Source of the DNA: Andrena cerasifolii | Taxonomy: Eukaryota > Arthropoda > Insecta > Hymenoptera > Andrenidae | NCBI RefSeq assembly: GCF_050908995.1 | Contig: NC_135118.1 | Location: 3,782,001-3,846,000, forward strand | Length of the DNA stretch: 64,000 bases | Reading direction: 5' to 3' | In this document: positions 23,181 to 34,200 of the stretch, piece by piece | How the letters are laid out: every line of letters begins with the position of its first letter | How positions within the stretch are numbered: the first letter of the stretch is position 1 | Notes under the pieces: model-generated | Database searches by the model: none | Told to the model about the DNA's origin: nothing | Seen by the model: the letters and a program-made list of their open reading frames with translations, nothing else | Translations under genes and position numbers: made by a program

Positions 23181-23235
23181 GCTGGGTTAGGTCTGGGTTA
23201 GGGTCTGGGTTAGGGTCTGGGTTAGGGTCTGGGTT
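23181..23235 (+). repeat. interstitial telomere-like tandem, TTAGGGTCTGGG
   Basis: Four to five units of CTGGGTTAGGGT, the first being TTAGGTCTGGG (11 bp) and the rest one G longer. TTAGG is the ancestral insect telomere repeat, and longer TTAGG-derived units occur in some insects. Confidence 0.7.
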
Positions 23236-23308
23236 AAATATTATCATATTCTTTTATATTTGAAGTATTGAAGAATATGATAATATTCTTTTATATTTGA
23301 AGTACTGA
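23236..23308. repeat. tandem duplication of a 40-bp AT-rich unit
   Basis: AATATTATCATATTCTTTTA then ATATTTGAAGTAYTG occurs twice. The joint AAGAATATGATAATATTCTT is itself palindromic. Confidence 0.7.
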
Positions 23309-24600
23309 AATTTTGATGATTGAACAGTTGAATCCTTTTGGTCATCTTCGCACAGATTGCTTGAGACTTCAGGATTAGAAGATATTCGGAGGCCATCGCT
23401 AGCTTCACAGCGCCCACGCTTCTGGATTAGCCGCGTCATCGAGCGGCTGGAAATTTCAGGAAGGGCTGACGTCGAAATAAATGTGTCATCCGATCGCTAC
23501 ATCAGTTTTATTGCTCTGTGATGTGAGAGAATCCGCGTTTTAGATGTCCAACCTCTTCAGACAGCAATATACTATTTTCGAATTTCCTTGAAGAGATAAA
23601 CACGACGTCGATGGCAGAAGCTATGTTAGGAAGCAGGGAAAAGAACTGCTGGTCCTTATAATTTCTTCTGCTCTTAACTAATTACCTACTGATGTCTAAC
23701 ACTCAGCTGGTTTCATAAGTTTTTATTGAAATTCTGGTCACATGGGTGCTCTTAGCCCCATTCAGGAAAAGAGTAGGTGGGTAACTATAAGGCTTTAGTC
23801 TGTATGTTTTAAATCTTTAATTCTAATCATTTTCAATTTTCAATACTTCATTTTCATTCCCATTCTCATTTTCATTCTTATCTTCATTTCCGTTTTCATT
23901 GTACATTTTTCATTTCCCATTACTCATTCTTCGCCTCTATTTTTTCACTTTTCTCTCCATTGTTAAGTATGATTTGATATAGTATGCATATATTTAGATT
24001 TATTTTTATTCAACACGCAAAATGTTATGTATCCTTGCTGTATAATAGGTTCTAACCCGTTTATGATTAATAAATAATAAATAAATAAATATTTCTTGAG
24101 AATTCTTGAGAAATTGAAGAAAATATTGCAAAAATTATATTTTTAGAAGAATCTTGATAATATTTCATCAAAAACACAAGAAAACTTTAACTAAATGATT
24201 ATTCCTGTCTAATTTATACAAAACTTGTGTAAATGAAAAATAGATATTAAATATAATTGGTAAATTTATTTATTTAATACAAAATTTGTACAAAGCGAGA
24301 CATTACTTTTTGGTTTTAAAATTTATTTTTAAATAGCACAATGTGTCTAATGTAGTGTCAGCGAATCTATTTCTTTTTTGTGGCAAAATCTGTTACTCTT
24401 ATATTTTCATCATTTCCATACTTATCCGCCCCTTCCTCCTATTTTTCTGTGTCATTGCTCCTTTTCTACTTTCTTCCTTCTTCGACCTTTCCTCATCGCA
24501 GGTATTTCTTCTTTTGCCAGTTCTTCTTCGTTCTCTACCTTCCCCTTCTTTAAACAATTGATAATGTAATAATCTTCAAAGTAACATTAAACAATTGACA
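23309..24600. other. AT-rich unique stretch with low-complexity runs
   Basis: Degenerate (TTTTCAT)n at 23838-23935 and AATA repeats at 24066-24091. From 24187 to 24415 it carries the first copy of a direct repeat that recurs at 25178-25345. Confidence 0.5.
24187..24415. repeat. direct repeat, copy 1 (pairs with 25178..25345)
   Basis: AAATGATTATTCCTGTCTAA..GTGTAAATGAAAAA..AATAGCACAATGTGTCTAAT is shared with 25178-25345, about 990 bp away. The second copy lies inside the TA-flanked element 24601..25648 and lacks about 50 bp present here. Confidence 0.75.
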
Positions 24601-25648
24601 TAGGGGAGACCGGGGCTAGTTGAATAACGAGGTTAGTTGACTAATTCCCTTTAATTGTTGTATTACTGAATTAGATTATGCTGCGATTCGCGATATTGAA
24701 GCATATGAATGACTAGTGTTCCTTGTCGAGAACGCTTTCTCGAGAATTTCTCGAGAAATTTTATAATTGCTAATTTCTTATTTCTCGAGAAATACTATAA
24801 TTTCTCGAGAAACTTAAGTCTAAGAAAAATATTATAAATCTCATTTATTTTCGTAAATGAATGTGTTACTAGTTAATCGCGAACGTATAAACACATCTAC
24901 AGTTTATAATACATCTTATTAATAACATTAGAACCTATATGAATTCCAATAGAAAATCACAGTAGAGAAGATTCGATATTATTAACTGCTGAAGGTGCTC
25001 TTAAATTCTTATTTAAAAATTTGGAAAAATTGTGTGCTGAATTAAGTATCTAATGAGTTTCTTGTGGCTATTAAAGAAGAAATATAGAAAAGAGGAGATA
25101 AGACTATTGTAACCCGTATAAAATTTTTGCATGATCCAGAATTTCTTCCAAAATGGTCAAAAGACGCATTTTTCATTTAATGATTATTCCTGTCTAATTT
25201 ATACAAAACTTGTGTAAATGAAAAAATAGATATTAAATATAATGGGTAAATTTATTTATTTAATACAAATAGCACAATGTGTCTAATGTAGTGTCAACGA
25301 ATCTATTTCTTTTTTGTTGCAAAATTTGTTACTGTTATATTTTGACGTTATATACATATATACGCCTTTGGCAGGCAAAGGGTTAAAACTGAAAAGTAAA
25401 TGGCAAGTCAACTAACCCCATCATATTTGTCAACCCCACAGCCGGGGTTTGTTGGCTTATTCGTCTCACTACTCTAAATATAATAAAAACTACAGCCTGG
25501 ACTGAATTAAAGCGATTTTCAAAATTAAGCCCGTATACCTAATGAAATTTGTAAATTTTTGGCATGCAACAAGTCAATAAAATACCAATGGTCTATTTAT
25601 AAAAATTAGAAATGTTAAAAGTTAGTCAACTAGCCTCGGTCTCCCCTA
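24601..25648. mobile_element. TA-flanked phrase element, GTTAGTTGACT type
   Basis: TA duplications flank GGGGAGACCGGGGCTAGTTG and CAACTAGCCTCGGTCTCCCC. The phrase GGTTAGTTGACT recurs at the left (24632) and inverted (AGTCAACTAACCCC, 25407; GTCAACCCCACAGCCGGGG, 25429). CTCGAGAAATT palindromes lie at 24740-24810. The last 290 bp match 54585..54885. Confidence 0.8.
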
Positions 25649-27882
25649 CTCCGTTAATATCTTTATTATAAAGGGGATGATATATAAGAGAATAAAAAAA
25701 AAATCTTGCGTTATATAATTTTTTATATTATCTGTTTTATTATTATCAATTATTACTGATTTAGCAATTAAATCGACAAGAAACCTGACAAATAAAAGGA
25801 ATAATGTAATCGTATTTTTTACAAACTTGGTACCATAAAATACTTATGTGACCACTCCTGAAAAGGATAATTTCTTTGTTTTACATTATAACGATTAACC
25901 TAGGAACGAAATATTAAGCTGTGATCGATATATCTTCGCTCGAAACTAAAAGTACAGGATATGAACAGAATAGAATACATATCAAATTTTAGGACGAAAT
26001 TAATTACAGCAAAGTCTCTCGTGCTGTGCGATCTAAAAGATTTCGCGATGCCTGCCGAGGGTTAGCAGTCCACCATTTATCAGAACCTAGGTCAAGAATA
26101 CTACCCCGACGTTAAACAGTAGGAAACTTTTATTTTTAAATACTATTATAATAATACTAAAAAGGAGAAACGTAACATAGTCAAACAATATTTATTCGTT
26201 ATCACCTTTGCTAACCGTCGTCTTTTTTTTATGTAACTGTTAGCCACTAAAAATAAGAAAAACGTCCGTCAACATTGAGAATAGCTCGTTGCAGTTGCAT
26301 TCAACATATGCAAAGACACTCAAAATACAACGGCCACAATTAGCCCAGATATAATTGGTCCCTTTATCAATTTGCTGTACATACTTGAACATTAAAAAAA
26401 GAATCATACCAAAGGTGTATTAATTATATCCAAATAATCGTTCGACCGATATAGAATCCTCCTGCAACAGTTACATAAATTGCAAAATCGAATAGGAAAC
26501 TATATCGACCTATATATTTCTCTCGTTACATGCTATGTACTTATTAATTATTCATTATAAAGAGATAGTACCGTTGAAATTCAACTCCACCTTGTCAAAT
26601 TCTTATTTTTCCAACAGGCAATACGAATATAATACAATTCCTTCGTATGCTTGTACATTCATATACTAGCTAGAGAGAAAGCTGGGACGTTTTGTACGCT
26701 GCTAGAAGAATTCGCCGTTATTAAATATACAAGTCTTCTTCGACAATATTTATTCGTCGACGGAACACAAATGGGTAATGTATATTCTCAGTACAAAGTG
26801 TTGTTGATCGATATTACAGAAACATGATACGCATCGTTTCTAAATAGTTGATTACCTGATGCCAGGTAGAGACTTATTCGCGATAGTTGTGACGCGAAAC
26901 GCAAGCCGGAAGACCGATACCGCGAGGGGAACGTATCGTCCGCTGGCTTCAGGCAGAAGAAATCGCTGAATGAAAACAAATTGGATAAACTACGGGGGGG
27001 AGGGGAAGGAATGTATAAGAATGGAATTTCTCGTAATAATGCAAATACGATCACGATCGACGTAATTACGAGTCGCCAACGATGATCTCATGCTAGAACA
27101 ATGTTGCATTCCTGCTGTCAGATCGGCGCGATCAGAGAATCCCCGGTCGCCATCGTGGAAACATGAAACACGACCCGTGTCAATTTGCTTTGAGCAAAGT
27201 TTCTCGAAAATAAAAACCTTTCCTTTGGGTAAGATGAACACTAAATAAAGAGTATAAAGAACGATCCTCGGGACGCTCGTTTAATTAACCGATTATTCAT
27301 TCGCGAACCAGAGTTGGGCATTATTTGGATCAAAAATCGAATAAAGACACAAATAAAGAGATGAAGATAAACATTCGAGAGAGAAGATAAGTAGGTTCTC
27401 GAACGAGAATGTATCTATATTCGTCGAATAAATCTATTTGATATTGTTCAAATAATGGTCAAAAAAAATTTCTCGCCTCTGATTTGTTATGTGAAATTAT
27501 CTAAATAAAAATTCTACCCATCTTCGGCTCAACACAAACACACACACACCCATTCGCGCATACATATACAGAGATCCTAATGTGGTCATTTATGCGATAT
27601 ATATATATATATATAACTAGGGAGTGTCATCGGGTATCTACTACAATCTATATCAGTCGTACAGCAGCAATTGAGTTATCCTCAAACGCCTAGGTATGAA
27701 AATATTTCAATAAATTTTGCCTGTAGTATAACGCAATGACATAGCTGAACATCGGTCGATAATAATCTGTGAATTCTCAGAAGTGTCACAGACAGACAAT
27801 GAGCTATGGAAACATAGAGCTCGTATGTCATCAGTCTACGTTGCTGTCTTTTGCTTAAACAATTCTGCGTATAAAAGAATGT
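25649..27882. other. region 3' of inx1: UTR and intergenic
   Basis: AT-rich with a (CA)n run near 27540-27550 and a (TA)n run near 27596-27616. It should hold the inx1 3' UTR, but I could not fix the poly(A) site; no strong AATAAA is evident on the minus strand close to the stop. No other gene seen. Confidence 0.45.
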
Positions 27883-28455
27883 CTACGGAGAAACAGGCTG
27901 CATGTCGCTCATCTTCTTGGTGAGCTCCTGCAGGAAGTCCCTGTAAATCAGCGAGTCTATGTTAGCCGAGAGGACGTAGAGGAGCCACCAGTCGCCCAGA
28001 TCGACCTTCTTGCTGATACTGTAGCAAGTCTCGATAGACAACACCCTCGAGGATAAGTGCAGCAGTCTTGGTCTGACGACCGGGGCCAAAATAATGGCAG
28101 CCCTGTAGACCATCAGTCCAAGCAGCAGCAAGGACAGGATCATGTACCAGAACCAGACGAAGATGTAGGTCTTCTCGTTAACGATGTTCAGCGGTAGGAT
28201 GCAGAGGGAATCGTGCTTCTGTATCGTTCCCGAGGCACCGTATTTGTGGAAGATGCACTTGGTGACGCGAGGAAACACATAGACCATAGGGTCCACCCGT
28301 TCCTCCTGCGGGACGTCCGAGAAATGCAGCACACGCAGCCCATAGCTGAGGAACTCGCCGTCGAAGAACCGATTCATCAGGTACATTTGAAGGAAGATGT
28401 TCACGAGGCACAAGGCCTCGCAAGCGAAGTAGCGGTAAACGTACATGTTGTGAGT
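27883..28455 (-). CDS. inx1: inx1 exon 4 and stop (residues 172-361)
   Basis: The last exon starts after the acceptor gttctttcag. It encodes the second half of the cytoplasmic loop, TM3, the second extracellular loop (FFDGEFLSYG, VDPMVYVFPRVTKC, HDSLCILPLNIVNEK), TM4 and the cytoplasmic tail, which ends MSDMQPVSP. The tail looks shorter and less charged than the fly tail. The open frame runs four codons past the acceptor, but those codons are intron. Confidence 0.95.
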   Translation of the reverse strand, partial: THNMYVYRYFACEALCLVNIFLQMYLMNRFFDGEFLSYGLRVLHFSDVPQEERVDPMVYVFPRVTKCIFHKYGASGTIQKHDSLCILPLNIVNEKTYIFVWFWYMILSLLLLGLMVYRAAIILAPVVRPRLLHLSSRVLSIETCYSISKKVDLGDWWLLYVLSANIDSLIYRDFLQELTKKMSDMQPVSP

Positions 28456-31400
28456 CTGAAAGAACAAGCAATCACTGAATTGGCATGAATTGAGCTCAAT
28501 GAAGGCAAATTGGATCTAACCCATCTCAGCCATCCCTCTCTCCCTTACTCTTTTCTCCTGACCGTGCCTTTATTATATCAGGGCCAGAAATACTAAGTAG
28601 ATACATCGTAAATCTGAATTTCTTTTCTCTTTTCTCCCTAACTTTATTGTAAGATCAGAGAAAGTAAGAGCGGAGAAAATCTAAGTTCTACGTAGCAACC
28701 CTTGCGCTTCGTTAAGCCTCTGTGGTTTACGCGTAGTCTATGTACTTACCTTTATGTGATTCATCAGATAATCCATTAACATAGACTTCTTCTTCCGGAT
28801 GTTATCTTCATGATCCAGTCCGTGATTCATGCCCATAACCAATGCGTTGATCAAACCACCCTCCCACATGTTCCATAACCATTGTGGTACATAGCACAGG
28901 ACTGCCTGTTAAAATATTTATGTTCATTTCGATAACGCAGAATTTAAGGGCTACAAAACACTGAAGTGCCAGAAACTAAAAGACCCAGGGGAATTTCTAT
29001 TCGGAGACTAATAGTATCAGAGGCATCGACTTTTTAGCTTGCAAATTGGTGGCTCCTTAGCACGTACTTGTGTAGTTCAAACGCCCGAGCGCTTTGTATA
29101 CTCAAAGTTACATTCGATCGATTGCATCGATCTAAAGTCTCAAAATATTACTCACTCTGCCAAGGAATATTGACGTATGAAAGAGAAAACTAATTATTTC
29201 ACAAACATTGTTATTAAGACTTCTTGTTTCTTTCAATGCATTTTTATTAAGCACAGTACCTTACAGAAATAATAATTTATTCACATCCTATACATATTTA
29301 ACGTACTAAAAATTTACTGACCCTTTATGCGTTACAAAGACTCCATCAACATTATTCGCGCATTCTTCAAGTTTATTCACTACACATTCTGCCATACACT
29401 TCCACATGCACACTTTGCAATAATCCTTACGTTAATACATTCATACTTAACTTTCTTACATTCATATTGCTGTCCGCATATACCTCTATATACATTCAAC
29501 AGTAAGCATACTACTTTAATTATTGAGAGCATATCAAGTAAAACAGATTAGAACAATCTTCTCTCGTAAAGAAAATAAACGTGTAACTTCCATTTCCTTT
29601 AATCGATAACAGTCAGATAGAGGACCACCAAGTACCGCAGCACTCTCGCAAGGGAACACCGCGAACCCAGACTCACCAATCGGAACGCAACTTTGTGGGT
29701 TTTTAGAGTGACTCAAAACAAGAACAACGGTGTGTTTCATTTGGGCCCTATCGCCCTTTAACATGGTGAAAACTAACCTCAAAGTAAAATTGGCACTTCC
29801 ACTGTTTCGCGTATAACTCTCAAAGTACAGCAGGCAGAAAAGAATGTTTCAAACAAAAGTTTAATGGTGCAATAAGCGCTACAAACTTACGTTAACAAAA
29901 TTTTGAACAGAGTTTTTTCGTCAGTTATATATATTTTTTTTAACTCTTTTCAAAATTTTGTTAACGGAAGTTTGTAGCGCTTATTGTCACCATTAAGATT
30001 TTGTTTGAAACATTTTGTTCTGTCTGTTGTACTCTGAGAGGTGCGCGCGAAAAAGTGGAAGGGCCAATTTGACTTTGAGGTTAGTTTTCACCCCCTTAAA
30101 GGGCGATAGGGCCCAAATGGAACACACTGTTGTTATTGTTTTGGGTCACTCTAAAAACCCACAAAGTTGCGTTCCAATCGGTTAGTCCGGGTTCGCGGTG
30201 TTCCCTTGTCCGAAAAATAAGGAAAGCAGAGAGGGTTGCAAAAGTAATGTTATCAGTCAGTCTAAAGTAAATACCTAATGTAACTTCTTGTATGTTAAGT
30301 CTACGTTTGACACTACGTCTGCAAACTTAATCGCCAGAAACAATATATATATAATAAAATAATATATATATATAGTATTATAAATATATAATAAATAAAT
30401 ATATTATAAATATGTAATATATATATATATATATATATTACAAATTTATAATATATTTATTTATTATATATTTATAATACTAAATTATACTAATATATAT
30501 AAAAATATATAATAAATAAATATATATATATATATTTTGAGAATTTGCCATCCTCCTTTCATTCATCGACGAACAAGAATCAAGTACTCGAATACCAGGA
30601 GCCAAAGCAACTTTTAATAAAGATAGGGGACAGCGGCACGACTTCAGAAATGGCTTCGTCAATCCTAGCGCAGAATTGAACGGTCAATCTTTCGCGCCCG
30701 TGCATTCGCGAGAACCCCGTTTCGGATATCCAATACGAAAGCTGAGACTGGATAAGACGGTAACCAAAAACCTGAACTGTCAGCGCAGCTGTCCCCCCCC
30801 CCGGTAATCGGTGGTTATCTGTCGCGCGTACAAGATTACTGATAGACGAGAGCCCTTACCTGGAAGAACAAGACGAAGCACACCCACTGGTAGTACGTGT
30901 AATATTTCCTCGCGTCAACGTCGCCGAAATCGTTCGCCACACCTGGATGCGCCACTTCCACTCCGACCTGTGTCAAATAAACTCGTCAACAATAGGATCA
31001 TGACGAAACACATTGCAGGTGCAGTCGATTAAATTCACAACACCCGTCCTCGTACGACGTCCCGTCGTCTTCGACGGATCGTCGCTGCTGAAACGTGCTT
31101 ACGGTTCGCGCGCTTTTGTTGCGACCGTTTTTTCGCGCGGGAAATTCAAGCAGCTTTTCCTCATCTAGTTTTCTTACTTCGGCCACTATATCGTTGGCTT
31201 GTTGGTGAGTTCAGTTTAATACGATAAATCAGGTAATAATTGAAAGCTATTACAAAATACGCGAGTTTTTCCCCATACGGATTCTTATTAATTTATTGTA
31301 AAAAAAAACTTAGAAAGTAATTGCTTAAATTAATCCTTAAGGATTTTAGGATGGAACGATGGACTTGACCAGCTTCACTGACAAGCCAGCGATATATTCA

Positions 31401-33105
31401 ATGATTTGTGCGACACAGGATTTATATTTGCTAATTAAATAATAACTACCAAAAGATGCTGGGTACAAGTACGCGTAAAGAATGAAAATTTGTAATATTA
31501 TGGATTTAAACGACGAAGTATCGAGTCTTGAATTTATCGAATCAGATCTTATGAAAGAATTTATATGTGTAGAATTTGTTTGAATGCACGCCGGCTGTGA
31601 TAGAGCATTTGTTTAAAAACTTTGTGTAATTCATAACATGCAACCACATTGCAAATAAAGGATACGTTACTGGTGCAGCAACTAATAAATCGTCTTTATT
31701 CAAACTAAATAATATAAAATACAATAGTAAATTTTATAGTAACAAATCGCCGCGAAATCTGGTTTCGAGGACAATCATTTTATGGTTAAAATTTCATAAG
31801 AAAAACGAGATAAATTTGTACCTACGTACGCACGTACGTGCATAGTTAAGGAGAAATTACGATATTCTATTAGAAGACAGTTGCATATATCCTTGAAACG
31901 AAGTATTCAGAATGCTTTCGTCATTGCGTGTTCTCTTCCAATCGCGTTTACTGTGTATTTTGTATCACGAGTACTAAGTAACCACAATTCTTTGCAATCG
32001 AGCCATTTTTTATCAGAATTGAGATAAAGAAAAAAGAATTCTCTTTGAAAACGACCATATCTCATATATATGGATCGTATCCTCGTGCCCCATGCCCCTC
32101 CCCCTCACACAGTCCACTAAATATTCCATATTTAACAGAATTATTTTAAGTATTTTAAGGACACCTTAACAAAAGCATAATCCACAAACAAAACATTGAA
32201 ATTCAACATTTAAACGTTTCAACGATGTATACATCAAGAGCATGCCTCTTCGGAAAATTATATGCAAGTACCAGCTCTCAAGGCTTGGGCATACTGCGCG
32301 TGCGGAAATCATTGATCACAGATCGTTAACCACATACGCTGAACGCCTATGGGCGTTTGACGCACGCTGCTAGCAACCACCAGGCAACACCGAAAGGATT
32401 GAATCAGGCGGAAGAAAAATATGAGAAGTCTACAAAATTGGAATGGGTGGCGCTTCATCCGTCGAAGAATACGGTAAATCCATTCTAAAAACGTAAGGCC
32501 ACTAATTATTCCAACTGAAACGACTGTTCCAGAAATGACAACTGTGCCGCGCGTTCCCCCAACCCGTTAGGCATGCACGAAAAATTAACTGGTAAACGTA
32601 AGCAGCATACGTCATTGATCAGAATAAAGCCAAGTCAACCCGAAAATCCAACAATTCTATTCGACCGAAAAAAAGAGATGTTGTAAGTACATTATTGCGC
32701 AACAGGTACACCTTGTTAACAGTAAAACAAATTAGAACGCTGTTGATAATTTTGAAATGCAGCAGGAGACGTTCCTAGTGTAGAAATGTCCCCAGGAAAG
32801 CTTAGAAGGGCCGACGAAAGGAGCGGTTGGGGAGGCCGTGATTACTGATTACCCACCTGTCGATTGAACGCGTCGGGCATGGTGAATGTGGACGTGATCC
32901 AGCAATAGGTGTTGATAGGGTGCGTGGGTAAGCCCTGAACGATACAAGAGATCGGGTTACCCACGTACTGGGTGGCCGTGATGACCATGGAGCACGTGAA
33001 GAGCAGCACCGTGGTGAAGTGGTTGTGCAACCGAAACACCATGGAGTCCGTGGTGATCTCCTGCCATTTCAGGTAATGCCCGAGACCCCCTAGTAGCTTG
33101 TACAT
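27883..33105 (-). CDS. inx1: innexin 1 (ogre/inx1), complete 4-exon gene
   Basis: Gap-junction channel subunit of the innexin family, a four-pass plasma-membrane protein that forms hexameric or octameric hemichannels. Joining 33105..32857, 30967..30860, 28905..28750 and 28455..27883 gives 361 residues, about the length of Drosophila ogre. All junctions are GT-AG and phase 0. Visible landmarks are an N-terminus starting MYKLLGGL, the first-loop cysteine pair at about 54 and 68, the family signature YYQWV at 108-112 leading into TM2, TM3 near 182-200, the second-loop cysteines at about 238 and 256 inside FPRVTKC and HDSLC, TM4 near 268-289 and GDWWLLY in the tail. The motif AHPGVANDFG and the intron after NRQ fit inx1/ogre rather than inx2, inx3 or inx7. 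It lies upstream of a second innexin in the same orientation. No frameshift or missing key residue was seen. The orthology call rests on family memory, not a search. Confidence 0.95.
28750..28905 (-). CDS. inx1: inx1 exon 3 (residues 120-171)
   Basis: A 156-bp exon between a tttaacag acceptor and an AAG/gtaagt donor. It encodes the end of TM2 and the first half of the cytoplasmic loop, including the family pattern PQWLWNMWEGG and a lysine-rich patch. It has no methionine in the usual start context, so it is easy to miss by open-frame scanning. Confidence 0.93.
29649..30208. mobile_element. CAAGGG foldback family E, copy 3 (full length)
   Basis: Ends CAAGGGAACACCGCGAACCC and GGGTTCGCGGTGTTCCCTTG. 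Arms meet near 29930 (GTTTTTTCGTCAGTTATATA). Flanks are TCG and TCC. The arms contain AATAAGCGCTACAAACTT and its complement. It lies inside an intron of inx1, so it would be transcribed as a hairpin. Confidence 0.9.
30340..30535. repeat. (TA)n / TATAAA low-complexity tract
   Basis: Nearly 200 bp of A and T only, with ATATATAT runs and TAATAAATAAATA units; partly self-complementary. Confidence 0.9.
30860..30967 (-). CDS. inx1: inx1 exon 2 (residues 84-119)
   Basis: A 108-bp exon between a gacacag acceptor and a CAG/gtaagg donor. It carries AHPGVANDFGD, the innexin signature YYTYYQWV and the start of TM2. Both flanking splice phases are 0, matching exons 1 and 3. Confidence 0.93.
30968..32856 (-). 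other. inx1 intron 1
   Basis: About 1.9 kb. 32298-32362 contains GTGCGGAAATC and AACGCCTATGGGCGTT, both repeated near 34527-34590 upstream of the gene. Otherwise no feature recognised. Confidence 0.8.
32298..32362. repeat. dispersed GTGCGGAAATC / AACGCCTAYGGGCGTT repeat
   Basis: GTGCGGAAATC..CGCTGAACGCCTATGGGCGTT here and again at about 34527-34590. The second part is a near-perfect palindrome. The copies lie in intron 1 and upstream of inx1. Confidence 0.55.
32857..33105 (-). CDS. inx1: inx1 exon 1 (residues 1-83)
   Basis: Starts at the ATG at 33105 and ends with CAG before a gtgggt donor. It encodes the cytoplasmic N-terminus, TM1 (about residues 30-46) and most of the first extracellular loop, with VGNPISC and TYCWITSTFT. 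The start is chosen because MYKLLG is the conserved inx1 amino terminus and no upstream in-frame methionine looks family-like. Confidence 0.94.
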
Positions 33106-34200
33106 GATGACTATTCTATTCCAACGATCCCGCGGTCAGTCCTACTTAGTCTCGTCCGTCTCGGCTTAATCGTCACGTGGCCGTATTAATTCCTTCACAC
33201 GGGGAGACGTGCAGAAGGGCAGACAACAACAAACGAAAGAGCCAGCGCTCACGCGGGCTCTCATCCGCCGCACTCGCCACGCGAAAAGCGGCAAAACGAA
33301 ACAAGAGAAACAGGCACACACGGCCGTGTCCACGCGGCCTGGCCTCCCTCTTCTTCCTTTTCTCCTTTCTCCGCGGTCCTTCTCTTCCTTCCCTTCCCGC
33401 CCTACTCCTGTTCCTCTTCTTTCCTCGGGGGCCCGCGCGCGCACACGCGATCGGTCACCGAACCACGCTCGAGTAACGAAATCGCGAACTAGACCTTTAT
33501 TGCTGACGGGAATTCAGCGCGGCGTCATCGACGAGACACACGTGCCCTTCGACCATCCCTCGATCGATCTCGCCACGCGGGACACGTTCAATTCGTACAC
33601 ACGCGCGTAAACAAATGGCTGGTCCTGACGGCTGGTGTCGTATCGTGATCCTTTCCTTCCCCCCCCACCCCCACGTCGGCTATTATATACATATATGCAA
33701 TAAGGTACGGTCCGTTTCCACGGTTCCTACCGGTCTGAGAGCGCGAGAAGATACGATCCTGCCGAGAACACCGCTGCCTGACGCAAAATTGTGCAACACC
33801 AGCCGCTAGGAGGCGTCCCTCTTTCTCTTTCTGGCGCGCGCGGATCACTTTTTCCCTCGATTTTATCGGCGGAACAGGTAGGTAGATCCCGTGCGAAGAA
33901 CGCCGAATCGCGTCGCGCTTATACACAAGCAGTCACTTCGACGTCGACTGACGAGAGAAGTCAGTGGCTGGTCGTTTCCAGTGAGGGGCGAGAGGGAAAC
34001 TCTCTTTCGATCTGCTAGGGGGACTGTTGCAGTAGAAACGAGTAGGAGAGGGCCCAGGAGGTGGGGATCGAGACGGTGGGGGACCGACGGCTGCTTCGAA
34101 ACCCCTCTCCTCCTTCATTCCCCTCTCGTTCCTGTTACACAAACACATTGTATTCCCCCTGCCATTCCATAGTGCATGCTCCTGCGTCGACGGCTACCGT
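33106..34200 (-). promoter_or_regulatory. probable inx1 5' UTR and promoter region, GC-rich
   Basis: The 1.1 kb upstream of the inx1 start is unusually GC- and CpG-rich for this window. It has a long purine tract on the minus strand (33345-33425, GA-rich) and a TATATAA on the minus strand at 33689..33683. Both strands are open over 60-130 codons here, but the products are low-complexity and look like consequences of base composition. The transcription start cannot be fixed by eye. Confidence 0.35.

Larger units (their letters stand above)
28906..30859 (-). other. inx1 intron 2
   Basis: About 1.95 kb between exons 2 and 3, carrying a family E foldback (29649..30208) and a long (TA)n-rich tract at about 30340-30535. 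The rest is unremarkable. Confidence 0.85.

Noticed and set aside
33177..33610. 99- and 133-codon plus-strand frames upstream of inx1
   Set aside because: Low-complexity Pro/Leu/Phe/Arg product over the pyrimidine tract of the likely inx1 promoter; not gene-like.
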